10,663 bases of DNA from Bifidobacteriaceae bacterium. Lineage in GTDB: Bacteria > Actinomycetota > Actinomycetes > Actinomycetales > WQXJ01. Under the pieces are notes generated by a model. That model made no database searches. It was not told the origin of the DNA and was given only the letters and a program-made list of their open reading frames with translations. This document shows, piece after piece, positions 1-6,292 of the stretch (position 1 is its first letter; every line of letters starts with the position of its first letter). Made by a program: the position numbers and the translations under genes. Location of the stretch: NCBI GenBank assembly GCA_031261885.1, contig JAISIU010000067.1, positions 1 to 10,663 of the forward strand, written 5' to 3'.

Positions 1-1
1 G

Positions 2-85
2 ATCAACGCGGGCGCGGCGGCCGCGATCGCGATGTGGGCGTGGACGGTGCAGCACCGCCCGGCCGGTGGCAGAGTGGCGGGGTGA
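2..85 (+). CDS. C-terminal end of an upstream gene, possibly a SpoU/TrmH-family RNA 2'-O-methyltransferase (partial)
   Basis: An open frame enters from the left edge and ends at TGA 83-85, giving 27 visible residues that begin INAGAAAAIAMWAWTVQH. The stop overlaps the GTG start of xseA by the GTGA arrangement, which is typical of real coupled genes and supports coding in this frame. The N-x-x-x-A-A-A-I-A run followed by an aromatic residue and a short basic tail resembles the last conserved motif of SpoU/TrmH 2'-O-ribose methyltransferases, which lies at the extreme C-terminus and forms part of the knotted S-adenosylmethionine site. A SpoU methylase close to fba is also a familiar arrangement in Actinomycetota, from memory. 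The fragment is too short for a firm identity; a terminal membrane helix is the alternative. I am fairly confident that it is coding and not confident of the function. Confidence 0.45.
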   Translation: MNAGAAAAIAMWAWTVQHRPAGGRVAG

Positions 86-1302
86 GCAGCAGCGGGCGGC
101 CCGAGCCGTCGACCCCGGAACGGCCGTGGTCGGTCCGGTATGTTTCCGGGCTGGTCAGGGGCTGGATCGAGCGGCTCGGCCAGGTGTGGGTCGAGGGGCA
201 GATCGTCCAGATCTCCCGCCGGCCCGGCGCGAAGCTCGTGTTCGCGGTGTTGCGTGACACGGAGGCGGACGTGTCGCTGCCGTTGACGTTCTGGGCCGCG
301 GCCTTCGACCAGATGGGGCCCGTTGAGGAGGGTGCGCGGGTCGTGGTCGCGGGCAAGCCCCGGTTCTGGACCGGGCGCGGCGCCTTCCAGCTGCAGGTCC
401 GGGAGCTGCGGCGCACGGGCGTGGGGGACCTGTTGGCCCGCATCGAGCAGGTCAAGCGCAAGCTGGCGGCCGAGGGCCTGTTCGCGCCGGAGCGCAAGCG
501 GCCGTTGCCGTTCATTCCGTCCGTGGTCGGGCTCATCTGCGGCCGTGAGGCGAAGGCGGAGGACGATGTCGTGGTGAACGCGCGGTCGCGCTGGCCCGCC
601 ACGCGCTTCCGCATTGTGGATGTGGCCGTCCAGGGGCCGACCGCGCCGGCGCAGGTGACGGCCGCGCTCCAGGAGTTGGACGGCGACCCCGAGGTGGATG
701 TCATCGTGATCGCGCGCGGCGGTGGCGCGGTCGAGGACCTGTTGGGTTTCTCCGATGAGGGGCTGCTGCGGGCCGTGGCGGCCGCGCGCACGCCCGTGGT
801 CTCCGCGATCGGGCACCAGGCCGATTCGCCGCTGCTCGACCTCGTGGCCGACGTGCGGGCCTCGACCCCGACCGACGCGGGCAAGCTGATCGTGCCGGAC
901 CTTCAAGCGGAGGCGGCCGGTTTGGCCGGTGCCGTGGAGCGGTTGCGCCGGGGCGTGGCCCGGCGCGTCGAGGCCGAGGCGGCGCGGCTTGAGGCGTTGC
1001 GCTCGCGGCCGGTGTTGGCGGACCCGTCGTGGCTGTGGGTCTCACGCGAGGGCGAGGTTCGGTCCTTGCGGCATGACGGCCGGATCGCGTTGGGGCGGCG
1101 GTTGGACCGGGCGGCGGCGGAGGCCGCCACGTTGGCCGCGAAGGTCGAGGCCCTCTCGCCGGCCGCGACGTTGAAGCGCGGCTACGCGGTCGTGACCGAG
1201 TCGGGCGGGGCGGTGGTGCGGTCCGCCGGGCAGGTGGCGGACGGCCAGGCGGTCCGCGTGCGTCTGGCCGATGGCGCCTTCCGGGCCGAGCGGCGCGGTT
1301 GA
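82..1302 (+). CDS. xseA: Exodeoxyribonuclease VII large subunit
   Basis: Catalytic subunit of exonuclease VII, which degrades single-stranded DNA from both ends to short oligonucleotides and acts in mismatch repair and removal of trapped DNA. The N-terminal OB fold spans about residues 10-105 and the Exonuc_VII_L catalytic domain follows. By hand alignment, the residues matching the E. coli catalytic set are D162, R212 in RGGGAVEDLL, and H245 and D248 in GHQAD. The coiled-coil part (about 275-360) is short, and the closing LKRGYAVV motif is present, so the C-terminus looks intact. I chose GTG 82 because it overlaps the upstream stop; the in-frame GTG at 34 would add 16 residues unlike the family. 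The product is 406 residues, shorter than the E. coli protein of about 456 but normal for Actinomycetota. The usual partner xseB is not in the following 158 bp. TTG and GTG codons are more frequent than in the metabolic genes downstream. Confidence 0.95.
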   Translation: MSSSGRPEPSTPERPWSVRYVSGLVRGWIERLGQVWVEGQIVQISRRPGAKLVFAVLRDTEADVSLPLTFWAAAFDQMGPVEEGARVVVAGKPRFWTGRGAFQLQVRELRRTGVGDLLARIEQVKRKLAAEGLFAPERKRPLPFIPSVVGLICGREAKAEDDVVVNARSRWPATRFRIVDVAVQGPTAPAQVTAALQELDGDPEVDVIVIARGGGAVEDLLGFSDEGLLRAVAAARTPVVSAIGHQADSPLLDLVADVRASTPTDAGKLIVPDLQAEAAGLAGAVERLRRGVARRVEAEAARLEALRSRPVLADPSWLWVSREGEVRSLRHDGRIALGRRLDRAAAEAATLAAKVEALSPAATLKRGYAVVTESGGAVVRSAGQVADGQAVRVRLADGAFRAERRG

Positions 1303-1313
1303 TCCGCACTTGA

Positions 1314-1343
1314 GCCGCGGCTGAGCCAAAGTCGGGCCGCGGC
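1314..1343 (+). terminator. Candidate hairpin terminator after xseA
   Basis: Two copies of GCCGCGGC at 1314-1321 and 1336-1343 can pair as an all-G/C 8-bp stem around a 14-nt loop, starting 11 bp after the xseA stop. There is no T-tract, as is common for actinobacterial terminators. Because the octamer is itself a palindrome, chance occurrence in such GC-rich DNA is a real alternative. Confidence 0.4.
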
Positions 1344-1367
1344 CGGACGGAGACATTGCATTGGGGG

Positions 1368-1412
1368 CGCCGCCCGGGCCCGGGGTCCTACTCGCGATGG
1401 TGCCGGGCGGTG
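1368..1412 (+). other. Inverted repeat in the xseA-fba gap
   Basis: The arm at 1368-1377 (CGCCGCCCGG) can pair with 1403-1412 (CCGGGCGGTG) over 10 bp with one G-T wobble and a 25-nt loop. It lies 48 bp upstream of the fba start, in the region that should hold the fba promoter or leader. It could be a second xseA terminator, a leader structure, or simply GC-rich chance. I found no convincing -35/-10 pair in this gap; TAGAAC at 1437-1442 is the nearest -10-like word, but it lies too close to the SD to be persuasive. Confidence 0.3.
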
Positions 1413-1448
1413 GAATGATAGGGGCGTTACCAGTCTTAGAACGATCTT

Positions 1449-1452
1449 GGAG
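1449..1452 (+). promoter_or_regulatory. Ribosome binding site of fba
   Basis: GGAG lies 8 nt before ATG 1461, which is standard spacing. This fixes the fba start at 1461. Confidence 0.7.
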
Positions 1453-1460
1453 CGCAACAC

Positions 1461-2483
1461 ATGCCAGTAGCCACACCGGAAACCTATGCCGCGATGTTGG
1501 ACCGCGCGAAGGCGGGCAGCTTCGCCTACCCGGCCATCAACGTCACCAGCTCGCAGACCGCCATCGCCGCGCTGCGCGGCTTCGCCGAGGCGGAGTCGGA
1601 CGGCATCATCCAGGTGTCGGTGGGCGGCGCCGAGTACCTGTCCGGTTCCACGGTGAAGAACCGTGTGTCCGGTTCGCTCGCCCTCGCGTCCTTCATCCGT
1701 GAGGTCGCGAACGACTACCCCGTCACCGTGGCCATCCACACCGACCACTGCGCCAAGCAGAACCTCGACAGCTGGGTCCGCCCGCTGCTGAAGATCGAGG
1801 CGGAAGAGGTCAAGGCCGGCAAGCTGCCGACCTTCCAGTCGCACATGTGGGACGGCTCGGCCGTGCCGCTGGCGGAGAACCTCGTCATCGCGCAGGAACT
1901 GCTCGAACTGTCCCAGGCCGCGCACACGATCCTCGAGATCGAGATCGGCGTCGTGGGCGGCGAGGAGGACGGCGTCTCGAACGAGATCAACGAGAAGCTG
2001 TACACCACGCCGGCCGACGGCCTCAAGACGGTCGAAGCCCTGGGCCTCGGCGAGAAGGGCCGCTACATGACGGCCCTCACGTTCGGCAACGTGCACGGCG
2101 TCTACAAGCCGGGCCACGTCAAGCTGCGTCCCGAGATCCTCAAGCAGATCCAGGACGCCGTCGGCAAGCAGTACGGCAAGGACAAGCCGTTCGACCTCGT
2201 GTTCCACGGCGGCTCCGGCTCCTCGGACCAGGAGATCTCCGACGCGGTGGATTACGGCGTCGTGAAGATGAACATCGACACCGACTGCCAGTACGCGTTC
2301 TCGCGCCCGGTGGCGGACCACATGTTCAAGAACTACGACGGCGTCCTCAAGATCGATGGCGAAGTCGGCAACAAGAAGATGTATGACCCCCGCGCTTGGG
2401 GCCGCGCCGGCGAGGCCGGCATGGCCGCGCGCGTGGTTGCCGCCTGCGAGCGCCTGCGCTCCGTCGGCAAGAAGATGAAGTGA
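1461..2483 (+). CDS. fba: Class II (metal-dependent) fructose-bisphosphate aldolase
   Basis: Cytoplasmic enzyme that reversibly cleaves fructose 1,6-bisphosphate to dihydroxyacetone phosphate and glyceraldehyde 3-phosphate, so it serves both glycolysis and gluconeogenesis. The 340-residue product is the usual length for the actinobacterial class II type and is one TIM-barrel domain. Visible motifs are HTDHC (93-97), carrying the catalytic Asp95 and the zinc ligand His96; the glycine-rich stretch with GGEEDG (166-171); the zinc ligands His212 in GNVHGVYKPG and His249 in FHGGSGS; and the substrate-binding Asn271 in KMNIDTDCQY. The ATG has a good GGAG ribosome site. Codons are strongly C-ending, in keeping with high expression. 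It stands alone, with hairpins on both sides. Together with pckG further on, it covers both ends of the gluconeogenic path. Identity is secure. Confidence 0.98.
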   Translation: MPVATPETYAAMLDRAKAGSFAYPAINVTSSQTAIAALRGFAEAESDGIIQVSVGGAEYLSGSTVKNRVSGSLALASFIREVANDYPVTVAIHTDHCAKQNLDSWVRPLLKIEAEEVKAGKLPTFQSHMWDGSAVPLAENLVIAQELLELSQAAHTILEIEIGVVGGEEDGVSNEINEKLYTTPADGLKTVEALGLGEKGRYMTALTFGNVHGVYKPGHVKLRPEILKQIQDAVGKQYGKDKPFDLVFHGGSGSSDQEISDAVDYGVVKMNIDTDCQYAFSRPVADHMFKNYDGVLKIDGEVGNKKMYDPRAWGRAGEAGMAARVVAACERLRSVGKKMK

Positions 2484-2548
2484 CCTTTTAGGCCAGTTCA
2501 TTCCGGCCGCGGACCTTCCGGCCAGCGGCCAACCGAACCTTCTCTGAA

Positions 2549-2583
2549 GCGGGGGCCGGTCCCATCTTGGGGCCGGCCCCCGC
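2549..2583 (+). terminator. Strong hairpin terminator after fba
   Basis: Arms 2549-2563 and 2569-2583 form a 15-bp stem with a single G-T wobble and a five-base ATCTT loop, 65 bp after the fba stop. No T-tract follows, which is typical of GC-rich Actinomycetota. This is the strongest hairpin in the left half of the window and separates fba from purA. The loop and its flanks contain a 13-mer that recurs after pckG. Confidence 0.75.
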
Positions 2584-2614
2584 CGCGCAGTGGCGTGCGG
2601 CGTTGGGGCAGGCG

Positions 2615-2620
2615 TAAAAT
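2615..2620 (+). promoter_or_regulatory. Candidate -10 box for purA
   Basis: TAAAAT matches the -10 consensus at five of six positions and is the most AT-rich hexamer in this gap. It lies just beyond the fba terminator, 99 bp before the purA ATG. No good -35 box sits 16-18 bp upstream, which is common in actinobacterial promoters. It implies a 5' leader of about 90 nt. Confidence 0.4.
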
Positions 2621-2707
2621 CGCTTCTTCGTGTCTGCGCTCCCGGCAGGGGCGCCGGCTCGGAGATTTCGGGCGGACCGTCCGGCCCGCCCGGCCCACGC
2701 GGAAAGT

Positions 2708-2712
2708 AAGGA
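2708..2712 (+). promoter_or_regulatory. Ribosome binding site of purA
   Basis: AAGGA lies 7 nt before ATG 2720 and decides the purA start. Confidence 0.7.
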
Positions 2713-2719
2713 CTGATCC

Positions 2720-4006
2720 ATGCCCGCCATCGTGGTCGTCGGCGCCCAGTGGGGCGACGAAGGCAAAGGCAAGGCCACCGACCTGCTCGGCTCCAAGGTC
2801 GACTACGTCGTGAAGTTCAACGGCGGCAACAACGCCGGCCACACGGTCGTCATCGGCGACGAGACCTACGCGCTGCACCTCATCCCGTCCGGCATCCTCA
2901 CGCCGGGCTGCACGCCGGTCATCGGCAACGGCGTGGTCGTGGACCTGGAGGTCCTGTTCCAGGAGATCGACACGCTCGAGGCGCGCGGCATCGACACCTC
3001 CCACCTGCTCGTCTCCGCGAACGCCCACATCATCCCGAGTTACAACCGCGTCATGGACCGTGTCACGGAGCGGTTCCTCGGCAAGCGTCAGATCGGTACC
3101 ACGGGCCGCGGCATCGGCCCCACCTATGCGGACAAGATGTCGCGCGTCGGCATCCGCATCCAGGACCTGTTCGACCACTCGATCCTCAGGCAGAAGATCG
3201 AGGGCGCGCTCATGCAGAAGAACCACCTGCTCGTCAAGGTGTACAACCGCCGCGCCATCTCCGTCGACGAGGTGACGGATGAGCTGGAGGCGTACGCCGA
3301 GCGGATCCGGCCCATGGTCGTGGACTGCTCGTTGCTGCTGAACAACGCGCTGGACCGCGGGCAGACCGTCCTATTCGAGGCCGGCCAGGCCACGATGCTG
3401 GACGTCGACCACGGCACCTACCCGTTCGTGACGAGCTCCTCGGCCTGCGCCGGCGGCGCCGCCACAGGTTCCGGCGTCGGCCCGAACCGCATCGACAAGG
3501 TGATCGCGGTCGCGAAGGCCTACATCACGCGCGTCGGCGCGGGCCCGTTCACCACGGAGCTGCTGGACGAGGACGGCGAGAAGCTGCGCGCCATCGGCCA
3601 CGAGTACGGCACCACCACCGGGCGGCCGCGCCGCTGCGGCTGGTTCGACGCCCCGGTCGCGCGCTACGCCAGGCGTGTCAACGGCGTCACGGATTTCGTC
3701 ATGACCAAGCTGGACGTCCTGACGGGCTGGGACAAGATCCCGGTGTGCGTCGCCTACGACGTCGACGGCGTCCGCCACGACGAGCTGCCCTATTCGCAGA
3801 GCGACATCCACCACGCCAAGCCGATCTACGAGTACCTGCCCGGCTGGACGGAGGACATCACGGGCGTCCGCGAGTTCTCGGACCTGCCGGCCAACGCCCG
3901 CGCCTACGTCGAGGCGATCGAGGACATGTGCGGCGCGCCGGTCTCCGCGGTGGGCGTCGGCCCGGCGCGCGACGCCACCGTCGTGCGCCATCCGCTGCAG
4001 TTCTGA
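2720..4006 (+). CDS. purA: Adenylosuccinate synthetase
   Basis: Cytoplasmic enzyme that joins IMP and aspartate with GTP hydrolysis to give adenylosuccinate, the first committed step from IMP to AMP. The 428-residue product is the standard length. The N-terminal GTP/IMP signature WGDEGKGK (11-18) carries the catalytic Asp13, and NNAGHT (37-42) carries the catalytic His41, at the same numbers as in E. coli. Also present are the IMP-binding stretch [11 protein letters not shown] and the later [13 protein letters not shown] loop, which provides arginines for aspartate and GTP binding. The start is set by the AAGGA site 7 nt upstream. It stands alone between the fba terminator and a pair of hairpins at its own 3' end. 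purD, another purine gene, lies two genes on but is separated by pckG, so the two are not one operon. Codons are mainly C-ending. Confidence 0.98.
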   Translation: MPAIVVVGAQWGDEGKGKATDLLGSKVDYVVKFNGGNNAGHTVVIGDETYALHLIPSGILTPGCTPVIGNGVVVDLEVLFQEIDTLEARGIDTSHLLVSANAHIIPSYNRVMDRVTERFLGKRQIGTTGRGIGPTYADKMSRVGIRIQDLFDHSILRQKIEGALMQKNHLLVKVYNRRAISVDEVTDELEAYAERIRPMVVDCSLLLNNALDRGQTVLFEAGQATMLDVDHGTYPFVTSSSACAGGAATGSGVGPNRIDKVIAVAKAYITRVGAGPFTTELLDEDGEKLRAIGHEYGTTTGRPRRCGWFDAPVARYARRVNGVTDFVMTKLDVLTGWDKIPVCVAYDVDGVRHDELPYSQSDIHHAKPIYEYLPGWTEDITGVREFSDLPANARAYVEAIEDMCGAPVSAVGVGPARDATVVRHPLQF

Positions 4007-4013
4007 AGACCCG

Positions 4014-4044
4014 GCCGCCGTCCCGGAGAACGGAAGGCGGCGGC
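4014..4044 (+). terminator. Hairpin terminator after purA
   Basis: Arms 4014-4022 and 4036-4044 pair over 9 bp with one wobble. Inside, CCG 4023-4025 can stack on CGG 4031-4033, leaving a GAGAA loop and a two-base bulge. It starts 8 bp after the purA stop. No T-tract is present. Confidence 0.6.
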
Positions 4045-4051
4045 ATCGTAC

Positions 4052-4075
4052 ACCGTGTGGCGGTCCAACCACGGT
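4052..4075 (+). terminator. Second hairpin after purA
   Basis: ACCGTGTGG (4052-4060) can pair with CCA (4065-4067) and CACGGT (4070-4075) around a CGGT loop, with a two-base bulge. It follows the first hairpin by 8 bases and may form a tandem terminator with it. Alternatively, the ACCGTG...CACGGT inverted repeat could be a protein-binding site upstream of pckG. Confidence 0.4.
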
Positions 4076-4081
4076 CGGTTC

Positions 4082-4092
4082 CGCTTTAAGCG
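4082..4092 (+). other. Short palindrome upstream of the pckG promoter candidate
   Basis: CGCTTTAAGCG is a perfect 5-bp inverted repeat around one central base. It sits 5 bp upstream of the -35-like hexamer proposed for pckG, a plausible position for a transcription-factor site. No factor can be named from the sequence. Confidence 0.3.
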
Positions 4093-4096
4093 CACG

Positions 4097-4124
4097 ATGA
4101 CGGGGTGTTGCGGTACCGTATGAA
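4097..4124 (+). promoter_or_regulatory. Candidate pckG promoter
   Basis: ATGACG at 4097-4102 (four of six -35 matches) and TATGAA at 4119-4124 (four of six -10 matches) are separated by 16 bp. They lie beyond the purA hairpins and about 140 bp before the pckG ATG, implying a leader of about 130 nt. The match is moderate. Confidence 0.35.
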
Positions 4125-4144
4125 AATCTTCACTGGGTCTTTAC

Positions 4145-4188
4145 CCCCGGATGCGGACCAAAGTACCTGTCCGGGGACGCCCCGGGCA
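4145..4188 (+). promoter_or_regulatory. Alternative (mutually exclusive) hairpins in the pckG leader
   Basis: The segment 4168-4176 can pair in two ways. Upstream pairing is with 4145-4153: six G-C pairs, one A-T and two wobbles, with a 14-nt loop. Downstream pairing is with 4180-4188 in a tight hairpin of nine pairs with one wobble and a 3-nt ACG loop. The two structures share the middle arm, so they cannot form together. This is the layout of an attenuator or other leader switch, although no T-tract follows and GC-rich repeats make chance pairing possible. Confidence 0.35.
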
Positions 4189-4194
4189 CTAGTG
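4187..4194 (+). other. 8-bp perfect palindrome CACTAGTG
   Basis: CACTAGTG is a perfect palindrome that overlaps the last bases of the tight leader hairpin, 71 bp before the pckG ATG. It could be half of an operator, and its TAGTGT is also a weak -10-like word. The support is pattern only. Confidence 0.2.
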
Positions 4195-4264
4195 TGAAGA
4201 GCGGTGAATCTACAAATTCCACCGGTATCAACGCCTAGAAGAATGAGGAAGGTCAAACAAGCAC

Positions 4265-6112
4265 ATGAGTGTTGCTGACACCTCCGTCGCCGCCATCGCG
4301 GCGAACGCCCCGACTAAGAATATGAAGCTGATCCAGTGGGTCTCCGACGTCGCCACGAAGACGCAGCCGACTGAGATCGTGTGGTGCGACGGCTCCGAAG
4401 CGGAATGGAAGCGGCTGACCGACCAGATGGTCGAGTCCGGCATGCTGATCCGCTTGAACCCGGAGAAGCGGCCCAACAGCTTCCTCGCCCGCTCCCTCCC
4501 GTCCGACGTCGCGCGCGTCGAAGCCCGTACGTTCATTTGCTGCGAGAAGGAAGAGGATGCCGGCCCGACCAACCACTGGGTCGCTCCCGCCGACATGCGC
4601 AAGACCCTCGCCGAGAAGTTCGAGGGCTGCATGCGCGGCCGTCCGCTCTACGTGGTCCCGTTCTCGATGGGCCCGCTCGGCGGCGACATCTCCAAGCTCG
4701 GCATCGAGCTGACCGACTCCCCGTACGTGGTCTGCAACATGAAGATCATGACCCGCATGGGCAAGGCCGCGCTCGACCTCATCACCGAAGACGCCGAGTG
4801 GGTGCCCTGCGTCCACTCCGTCGGCTATCCGCTCATCGACGCCGCCGGCCACACCCGTCCGGACGTCGCCTGGCCGTGCAACGACGAGAAGTACATCACG
4901 CACTTCCCGGAGACGCGCGAGATCTGGTCCTACGGCTCCGGTTACGGCGGCAACGCGCTGCTCGGCAAGAAGTGCTACGCGCTGCGCATCGCTTGCGTCA
5001 TGGCCCGCGACCAGGGCTGGATGGCTGAGCACATGCTGATCCTGAAGCTGACCAGCCCCGAGGGCAAGACCTACGTGGTCACGGGTGCTTTCCCGAGCGC
5101 CTGCGGCAAGACCAACCTCGCCATGCTCGTCCCCGCGCTGCCCGGCTGGAAGGCCGAGACGGTCGGCGACGACATCGCCTGGATGCGCCCGGGCCCCGAT
5201 GGCCGCCTCTACGCCATCAACCCCGAGGCCGGCTTCTTCGGCGTCGCCCCCGGCACCTCGATGAAGACGAACAAGAACGCGATGCTCTCCATGCTGGAGA
5301 ACACGATCTTCACGAACGTCGCGCTGACCGACGACGGCGACGTCTGGTGGGAAGGCATGACGGACGAGGAGCCCGCGCACCTCATCGACTGGCAGGGCAA
5401 CGACTGGACCCCGGGCTGCGGCCGCAACGCCGCGCACCCGAACAGCCGGTTCACGGCCCCGGCCCAGCAGTGCCCGGTCGTCGCGCCCGAGTTCAACGAC
5501 CCGAAGGGCGTGCCGGTCGACATCATCCTGTTCGGCGGCCGCCGCGCCAGCAACGTGCCCGTCGTCACCGAGTCCCTCAGCTGGGAGCACGGCGTGTTCC
5601 TCGGCGCGAACGTCGCGTCCGAGCAGACGGCTGCCGCTGAGGGCACGGTCGGCGCGCTGCGCCACGACCCGTTCGCCATGCTGCCGTTCTGCGGCTACAA
5701 CATGGCTGACTACTGGCAGCACTGGCTGGACATGGGCAAGAAGCTCGGCGACAAGGCGCCGCGCATCTACCAGGTCAACTGGTTCCGCAAGGACGCCGAC
5801 GGCAACTTCCTGTGGCCGGGCTTCGGCGACAACGCTCGTGTCCTCAAGTGGGCCGCTGGCCGCGTCTCCGGCGAGCTCGAGGCCGACGAGGCCCCGAACG
5901 GCAACGTGCCGAAGAAGGGTGACCTCGACGTCTCCGGCCTCGACATCACGGAAGACCAGCTGGCTCAGCTGTTCGCCGTGGACCCGGACGCTTGGCTCGC
6001 CGAGACCGAGGACACGGAGAAGTACTTCGCCCAGTTCGGCTCGCACCTGCCGGCTGAGATGAAGGAACAGCTCGAAGCGCTTCGGAGCCGCCTCCAGGCC
6101 GCGAAGAAGTGA
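4265..6112 (+). CDS. pckG: Phosphoenolpyruvate carboxykinase (GTP)
   Basis: Cytoplasmic enzyme that interconverts oxaloacetate plus GTP with phosphoenolpyruvate plus GDP and CO2. It is the entry to gluconeogenesis, and in some fermenting actinobacteria it may run as CO2 fixation towards C4 acids. The 615-residue product is full length for the GTP class. Visible motifs are Arg84 in DVARVE (PEP binding), FSMGPLGG (133-140), the metal-binding region GGNALLGKK (228-236), His256, the P-loop [11 protein letters not shown] (274-284) with the hallmark Cys280 and Lys282, the kinase-2 motif VGDDIAWM (Asp302/303), [12 protein letters not shown] (321-332), and the [15 protein letters not shown] segment whose phenylalanines hold guanine. 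GAGGAAGG at 4245-4252 precedes the ATG by 12 nt, slightly far. A structured leader upstream and two hairpins downstream make it a single-gene unit. Codons are strongly C-ending. Confidence 0.98.
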   Translation: MSVADTSVAAIAANAPTKNMKLIQWVSDVATKTQPTEIVWCDGSEAEWKRLTDQMVESGMLIRLNPEKRPNSFLARSLPSDVARVEARTFICCEKEEDAGPTNHWVAPADMRKTLAEKFEGCMRGRPLYVVPFSMGPLGGDISKLGIELTDSPYVVCNMKIMTRMGKAALDLITEDAEWVPCVHSVGYPLIDAAGHTRPDVAWPCNDEKYITHFPETREIWSYGSGYGGNALLGKKCYALRIACVMARDQGWMAEHMLILKLTSPEGKTYVVTGAFPSACGKTNLAMLVPALPGWKAETVGDDIAWMRPGPDGRLYAINPEAGFFGVAPGTSMKTNKNAMLSMLENTIFTNVALTDDGDVWWEGMTDEEPAHLIDWQGNDWTPGCGRNAAHPNSRFTAPAQQCPVVAPEFNDPKGVPVDIILFGGRRASNVPVVTESLSWEHGVFLGANVASEQTAAAEGTVGALRHDPFAMLPFCGYNMADYWQHWLDMGKKLGDKAPRIYQVNWFRKDADGNFLWPGFGDNARVLKWAAGRVSGELEADEAPNGNVPKKGDLDVSGLDITEDQLAQLFAVDPDAWLAETEDTEKYFAQFGSHLPAEMKEQLEALRSRLQAAKK

Positions 6113-6130
6113 CATCGTCCCATCTTGGGC

Positions 6131-6157
6131 TCCTTAGGTGACCTTCGTCTCTAAGGA
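6131..6157 (+). terminator. Small hairpin after pckG
   Basis: TCCTTAG (6131-6137) pairs perfectly with CTAAGGA (6151-6157) around a 13-nt loop, 18 bp after the pckG stop. It is the first of two tandem hairpins and may help terminate transcription or protect the 3' end. Confidence 0.45.
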
Positions 6158-6162
6158 ATGAA

Positions 6163-6205
6163 GACACCCCCTCGACTTGCAGACTGGTGCGGTCGAGGGG
6201 GTGTC
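6163..6205 (+). terminator. Strong hairpin terminator after pckG
   Basis: Arms 6163-6176 (GACACCCCCTCGAC) and 6192-6205 pair perfectly over 14 bp around a 15-nt loop. No T-tract follows. It is very likely the main pckG terminator and insulates purD from pckG transcription. Confidence 0.8.
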
Positions 6206-6277
6206 GTATGTTCGGGGAGACTTTCGCTCCCACGGACACAGGGACTTGCGGGGTGCACGATGCCGGGGCGTCGCCGC

Positions 6278-6292
6278 TACGCTTGAAACGTG
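6278..6292 (+). promoter_or_regulatory. -10 box positioned for a leaderless purD mRNA
   Basis: TACGCT at 6278-6283 fits the actinobacterial TAnnnT -10 pattern and ends exactly 6 nt before the purD GTG at 6290. That puts the expected transcription start on the G of the start codon. No Shine-Dalgarno sequence is present in the bases before the GTG, which agrees with leaderless translation. The -35 region (TGCACG, 6254-6259, 18-bp spacer) is weak. Confidence 0.5.

Noticed and set aside
34..81. Upstream GTG start for xseA adding 16 residues
   Set aside because: The added residues do not resemble the family N-terminus, and the start would overlap the preceding coding frame extensively. GTG 82 overlaps the upstream stop in the usual coupled manner.
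1411..1442. Promoter for fba with -10 TAGAAC at 1437-1442
   Set aside because: No -35 box at proper spacing, and the transcript would begin at or inside the SD GGAG at 1449-1452. I cannot place the fba promoter with confidence.
1182..2501. A 439-codon open frame antisense to fba
   Set aside because: Same cause as the pckG antisense frame: it mirrors the biased codons of fba, has no identifiable domain and runs across the fba promoter and the end of xseA.
2484..2719. Possible small RNA or tRNA gene between fba and purA
   Set aside because: The strong hairpin is explained as a terminator, and no cloverleaf arms, TTCGA loop or CCA end are visible here or in the other gaps.
4195..4212. CRP/GlxR-like site starting TGTGA at 4193-4197 upstream of pckG
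   Set aside because: The left half fits TGTGA, but the right half at the required distance is GTGAA rather than TCACA, so the site is a direct rather than inverted repeat.
4253..6115. A 620-codon open frame antisense to all of pckG
   Set aside because: Its translation has no recognisable family and is dominated by repetitive Val, Leu, Arg, Asp and Gly. Long antisense frames are a known by-product of strong G/C bias at third codon positions. pckG on the + strand has every expected motif.
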